Shown here piece by piece: positions 63,253 through 64,000 of a stretch of DNA of 64,000 nt. The notes under the pieces are model-generated. The model was given only the letters and a program-made list of their open reading frames with translations. It had not been told where the DNA came from and ran no database searches. Made by a program: the position numbers and the translations under genes. The first letter of the stretch is position 1, and every line of letters starts with the position of its first letter. The stretch is from Cellulomonas carbonis (lineage in GTDB: Bacteria; Actinomycetota; Actinomycetes; Actinomycetales; Cellulomonadaceae): the NCBI RefSeq assembly GCF_014636275.1, contig NZ_BMEB01000002.1:868001-932000 (forward strand). Reading direction: 5' to 3'.

Positions 63253-63316
63253 CGTCGAGATAAGGGTTCGTGTCGGCGTGTCCCACGACACGCGGACACG
63301 AACCCTTATCTCGACG
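63253..63316. repeat. Long palindrome, copy 2 (bidirectional terminator-like)
   Basis: A 64-base palindrome between convergent genes: left arm begins CGTCGAGATAAGGGTTCG and the right arm ends with its reverse complement, around GTCGGCGTGTC...CGACACGC. It shares outer and core words with copy 1, but the arms between differ while still pairing, showing compensatory change. Confidence 0.75.
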
Positions 63317-63370
63317 TGGAGGGGGCGTCCGTGCGGGGTCGGGGGGGCGTCCGTGGGGGTGTCCGATCTC

Positions 63371-63850
63371 CTACGGCGTGACGTCCGCGGCGCCGTCGTC
63401 GCCCGAGCGGGCGGCGATGCGCTCGCCCAGCGCCGTCTCGACGCTCTCGAGCAGCAGGTAGACGATCGCGGCGGCGAACGGGCCGAGCGCCCACACGCTC
63501 GCGTGGGTCATCACCGTGGCGAGGAGCCAGCACGCCGCGAGGCCGCCGACGACGGACACCGCGTTCATGCTCGTGCCGACAGCGGTCACGTGCGTGTCGT
63601 GCTGCGGCATCGGCGCCCGGAACCCGCGGGACAGGATCGCCTCGAGCATCGTGAACGACGCGACGGCGCCGACCGCGAACGCGAAGACGCGTCCGACGTC
63701 CGGTGAGCCCTCGGTCGCGTTGAGCAGCCCGAACGCCGCGGTGACGAGGATCGAGAACCCGAACGTCGTGCTCTCGCGGCCGACCGTGCTGCGCATCCCG
63801 CGGCCCAGGGGGTCGCCGCTGGTGTCGTCGTGCTCGTGCCCGGTGCCCAT
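63371..63850 (-). CDS. Integral membrane protein
   Basis: 159 residues from ATG 63850. Four hydrophobic helices (FGFSILVTAAFGLL, FAFAVGAVASFTMLEAIL, VSVVGGLAACWLLATVM, ALGPFAAAIVYLLLESV) between a His/Asp-rich N-terminus and a short acidic end. No family recognised. Confidence 0.72.
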   Translation of the reverse strand: MGTGHEHDDTSGDPLGRGMRSTVGRESTTFGFSILVTAAFGLLNATEGSPDVGRVFAFAVGAVASFTMLEAILSRGFRAPMPQHDTHVTAVGTSMNAVSVVGGLAACWLLATVMTHASVWALGPFAAAIVYLLLESVETALGERIAARSGDDGAADVTP

Positions 63851-63966
63851 CCGCGCACGCTACGTGCGGCTCCGGCGGCGTGCGCGTCGTCGGACCGGGT
63901 CTTCGGGGTGCGACGCGCTGCGCCCGGGGTGATGGTGAGCGCGCAGGGCGAGAGGAAGGGGTCGAG

Positions 63967-64000
63967 ATGTCTGCACGCCAGGGTCGTCCGAAGTTCTTCA
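63967..64000 (+). CDS. Start of a gene cut by the window edge
   Basis: ATG 63967, preceded by GGAAGGGG, opens a frame reading MSARQGRPKFF to the end of the window. Too short for identification. Confidence 0.4.
   Translation, partial: MSARQGRPKFF

Overview
The window is chromosomal DNA of a very high-G+C actinobacterium. The signs are near-exclusive G/C third positions, many GTG starts, stop/start overlaps (ATGA, GTGA), TANNNT -10 boxes with several leaderless starts, and typical actinobacterial families (XPB-type helicase with its helicase-associated partner, DUF3027, DUF2530, GAF-ANTAR, BTAD regulator, c-di-AMP riboswitch before an NlpC/P60 gene). The mix fits Micrococcales and perhaps Cellulomonadaceae; that assignment is inference. 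I see no rRNA, tRNA, CRISPR array, insertion sequence or phage genes.

Layout. 1-3.2 kb: two paralogous secreted beta-helix proteins, the first cut by the window edge. 3.5-9.9 kb: a surface-polysaccharide locus (two glycosyltransferases, a Wzx-like flippase, two pyruvyl-transferase-family proteins). 10.0-16.3 kb: a lasso peptide gene cluster with an exporter, a 49-residue precursor, an HPr-kinase-like protein, a cyclase, a B2 peptidase, a B1 leader-binding protein and a nucleotidyltransferase. The kinase and nucleotidyltransferase are the signature of lasso peptides modified at the C-terminal serine, and the precursor ends in Ser-Ser. 16.3-34 kb: housekeeping and accessory genes (XPB pair, TetR, cold shock/DUF3027/Hsp90-like ATPase, purine permease, UDP-glucose dehydrogenase, MarR-MFS pair with a palindromic operator, SerC). 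34-42 kb: DtxR, a c-di-AMP riboswitch and NlpC/P60 hydrolase, HNH protein, universal stress protein, Lrp regulator with a ddaH-rocD operon, SRPBCC protein, aldo/keto reductase.

42.5-49.2 kb: a tight six-gene minus-strand operon of unknown purpose (M15-type peptidase protein, zinc-finger-like coiled coil, Met-rich coiled coil, small Ala/Gly protein, subtilase, OmpA-C-like protein), divergent from a BTAD regulator. Three of its proteins share an acidic stretch followed by a hydrophobic E-F-[LI]-P-like motif. It is the best candidate here for an undescribed system.

50.6-64 kb: a DrrAB-type ABC exporter, a STAS protein and GAF-ANTAR regulator, UTP-glucose-1-phosphate uridylyltransferase, an EcsC protein, a large secreted VWA/calcium-repeat protein with a C-terminal nuclease-like domain and a possible immunity gene, an RsbQ-RsbP stress module, a PfpI protein and a membrane protein. 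Two related long palindromes sit in convergent gaps at 60.4 and 63.3 kb.

The UDP-glucose enzymes at 28.2 and 53.9 kb could feed the polysaccharide locus. The stress regulators (STAS, ANTAR, RsbQP, universal stress protein) are scattered rather than in one unit.
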